Part shown: positions 62,406 to 64,000 of the stretch, one piece after another
Layout: the number at the start of each line of letters is the position of its first letter
Numbering within the stretch: the first letter of the stretch is position 1
NCBI GenBank assembly: GCA_041397775.1
Contig: JAWKWB010000004.1
Location: forward strand, 124,001-188,000
Direction: 5' to 3'
DNA: 64,000 nucleotides
Source: Ga0077555 sp041397775
GTDB lineage: Bacteria > Pseudomonadota > Alphaproteobacteria > Rhizobiales > Hyphomicrobiaceae
The notes under the pieces: generated by a model
What the model was told of the DNA's origin: nothing
What the model saw: only the letters and a program-made list of their open reading frames with translations
Database searches by the model: none
Program-made: the position numbers and the translations under genes

Positions 62406-63722
62406 TCATCCGCCAGCCACCGTCCATCCCGCGGCGATGGCCTCGTTCTCGCTGCAGAACCAGCGGCCGCCACGCGCCTTGTTCACGCGCACGCGGTCAT
62501 AGCGGACCTGGCCGGGAACGAGATAGGTGCGCACGCCGCGCGAGACGTGGCCTTTGATCGGGCAGCCATCGGGAGCGCGCTTGCGCGCTTCCGCCCATAT
62601 GCGGTCCCGCCATTCCGACGGCCGTTCGACGGTGCCTCGCCACAGGCCGGCCTTTGCCGTCTTCGCCTCGCTCTCGATGGAGGCGTAGCGTGCCAGCAGG
62701 CCGGATTGGGCGAACACGGCACCGGCCCGCACGAGTGTCGCGCCAACGTCGCTCTGGCGGACATTGCACGTGCCGTCGGCGGCTGCGCCCGCTTCGCCTT
62801 CGGTTATCTCGCAGGTGACGTGGCGACCGTTCACGAGGCGGACGAGCGAGGCTACAGCCGCATCGCCACAACGCCACCTGCGTCCATTGGCCTGCCGGCA
62901 GATCTGCGCTCGCTCCGGCGGCTCGATGCCGTCGAGACGCACGACGGTGTCACCGATCCGCAGCCGTGCGGCGTCGAGGACGCTGGCGCGTCCTGAAATG
63001 GTGCGGGCGCCCGCGAAGGGCAGTCCGACCAGGGAGGCGATGCTGTGGAGCCCTGCGGGCACCGGGGCCATCCGGCTGACGAGCAACCCGGTCATGCCGA
63101 TGACCATCGTTGCGGCAGCTGCGACGAGGACACGTGGCGATGCAACCCGCGCGATGGCCGACGGCAGGGGCCGCAGGCCGGTCAGGAACGGCAAGGCACC
63201 GACGGTCAGCGTGCCGAGGCCCAGGGCCATCGTCGTCAAGGTCTGCTGGTCGAGTGTCTGCACGACACCCGCCCGCACAGCGCTGGCAGCCAGCATCAGG
63301 CCGCCGACAGCGCGTAAGACCGGTCCGACCGGTGATTGATGGATGCGGGCCGCCAACGGGCCGGCGTTGCGTGCGAGGCCAGCGCCTGCGGACCGCACGG
63401 CGCCGTGCAGCGCGATGCTGAGCCGCCGAAGCGCCTGGCCCGCCCACAGCGCGCCGTGGCGGGCGCCGGTGCCGAGGCTGCGGGCGCCGGCGATCATGGC
63501 TGCGCCAGCGGCGCGGCCAGCGGCCCTTGCGCCGTGTGCAGCAGCATCGCTCGCCACGCGCGCGCCTTGTCCCGCTGCATTTCCAGCCGCCTTGAGGCCA
63601 TCGACGGCGCCGTTCCTGAGTTGCGCCGCCTTGTCACGGCGTGCCTCGCGTCGCAGCTTGATCGTCGTGCGCACGTACTGGTGCCACTCGAAGCCGTCCT
63701 TTTGCTTTTTCCACCAGCGCAT
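62406..63722 (-). CDS. Thermonuclease-like membrane protein
   Basis: A 438-residue protein from the ATG at 63722 (MRWWKKQKDGFEWHQYVRTT). It has a long Ala/Arg/Gly-rich N-terminal half (40-130), membrane segments (about 145-215), then an SNc (thermonuclease-like) domain: RIGDTVVRLDGIEPPERAQ, AAVASLVRLVNGRHVTCEI and SEAKTAKAGLWRG. A Cys-containing end, DGCPIKGHVSRGVRTYLVPG and GGRWFCSENEAIAAGW, is also found in exported thermonuclease homologues. A membrane-bound nuclease role is inferred; the catalytic Arg/Glu set seems partly altered. Confidence 0.7.
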   Translation of the reverse strand: MRWWKKQKDGFEWHQYVRTTIKLRREARRDKAAQLRNGAVDGLKAAGNAAGQGARVASDAAAHGARAAGRAAGAAMIAGARSLGTGARHGALWAGQALRRLSIALHGAVRSAGAGLARNAGPLAARIHQSPVGPVLRAVGGLMLAASAVRAGVVQTLDQQTLTTMALGLGTLTVGALPFLTGLRPLPSAIARVASPRVLVAAAATMVIGMTGLLVSRMAPVPAGLHSIASLVGLPFAGARTISGRASVLDAARLRIGDTVVRLDGIEPPERAQICRQANGRRWRCGDAAVASLVRLVNGRHVTCEITEGEAGAAADGTCNVRQSDVGATLVRAGAVFAQSGLLARYASIESEAKTAKAGLWRGTVERPSEWRDRIWAEARKRAPDGCPIKGHVSRGVRTYLVPGQVRYDRVRVNKARGGRWFCSENEAIAAGWTVAGG

Positions 63723-63835
63723 CGGGACCTCTGCTTGTGTCGCGCCCAGCCGCCGGCGGGGCAAGAAAGTGCCGCAATCGAATCGATTTCGATGGCGACA
63801 TTCGGTCAGGAATTTGGCAATGCGGGGGCCGTCCT

Positions 63836-64000
63836 TCAGATCGTTGGACAATCGGGCAGGTCGACCTCGATATGCTGGTCGAACGGGCGCTCATCGAGAT
63901 TGATGCCGCCGCCCAAGCGGTCGACCACGAGGAAGGCCTGCGGCACTAGCGCAATCAAGGGATGATGCCAGACGCCGCGCGCGTAGCTGCAACCTTGGGA
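63836..64000 (-). CDS. allA: Ureidoglycolate lyase, 3' part
   Basis: The frame is open from the window edge to a TGA at 63836: SYARGVWHHPLIALVPQAFL and GGGINLDERPFDQHIEVDLP. This is the C-terminal third of AllA, which splits ureidoglycolate to glyoxylate and urea in purine/allantoin breakdown. The 5' part lies beyond the window. Confidence 0.8.
   Translation of the reverse strand, partial: SQGCSYARGVWHHPLIALVPQAFLVVDRLGGGINLDERPFDQHIEVDLPDCPTI

Overview
The window is high-GC alphaproteobacterial chromosome, probably from the Hyphomicrobiales/Rhodospirillales side (my inference from gene content and order, for example hisC-tyrC-chaC, nasT-nasS and a partial ureidoglycolate lyase). Two core blocks (about 12.5-21.6 kb and 50.6-64 kb) are interleaved with two accessory blocks.

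Block 1 (1-11.97 kb) looks like the right part of an integrated phage-satellite or plasmid-like element. It has small orphan genes (SWIM zinc-finger protein, secreted protein), an iteron field of ten exact TGAGGGGACT/AGTCCCCTCA copies at 4.12-4.47 kb, a primase/helicase gene on the minus strand that is broken near its 3' end by three one-base shifts, an intergenic control region with repeated TTGTC-type boxes, and a seven-gene plus-strand operon starting with a ribbon-helix-helix regulator. It ends at a tRNA-3'-end-like sequence, followed by 119-bp tandem repeats.

Core block A (12.5-21.6 kb) has an enolase-superfamily enzyme and a pyrimidine 5'-nucleotidase, a glutathione S-transferase, a Crp/Fnr regulator, an exopolysaccharide-type pair (HlyD-like protein and a processive GT2 glycosyltransferase with a frameshift), and a NasT/NasS nitrate-response pair.

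Block 2 (about 22.1-50.2 kb) is a mosaic genomic island on the 3' side of a tRNA-Thr(CGU) gene. From left to right it holds an RTX-like protein carrying in-frame palindromic repeats with a lipoprotein partner; an IS1595-family element with passenger genes that truncates a chemoreceptor; an XRE-regulated gene group of unknown function; remnants of a tyrosine integrase, a WGR gene and a Tn3-type resolvase; a tight three-gene operon (Cap4/DUF4297-like nuclease fused to a STAND NTPase with a TPR-like tail, a VPA1262-like protein with a PLD-like C-terminus, and an unknown helical protein); a cytochrome c peroxidase/Crp/DUF4242 operon; a haloalkane dehalogenase abutting an IS66 remnant; and a translationally coupled operon ending in an NPPY-type adenine methyltransferase. 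The three-gene operon is my main candidate for an undescribed anti-phage system.

Core block B (50.6-64 kb) carries infC, a GT4 glycosyltransferase, a hydrolase, a DUF1194 protein, arabinose-5-phosphate isomerase, cysteine synthase, an AlaX-type editing protein, 3-mercaptopyruvate sulfurtransferase, ChaC, TyrC, HisC, a GNAT protein, a thermonuclease-like membrane protein and the end of an allA-like gene. Between the isomerase and cysK lies an A-B-A-B series of long hairpins bounded by CTAG.

Several breaks (primase x3, GT2, integrase remnant) sit in short C/G homopolymers, so sequencing error must be separated from true gene decay. Everything here was read by eye; no database search was run.
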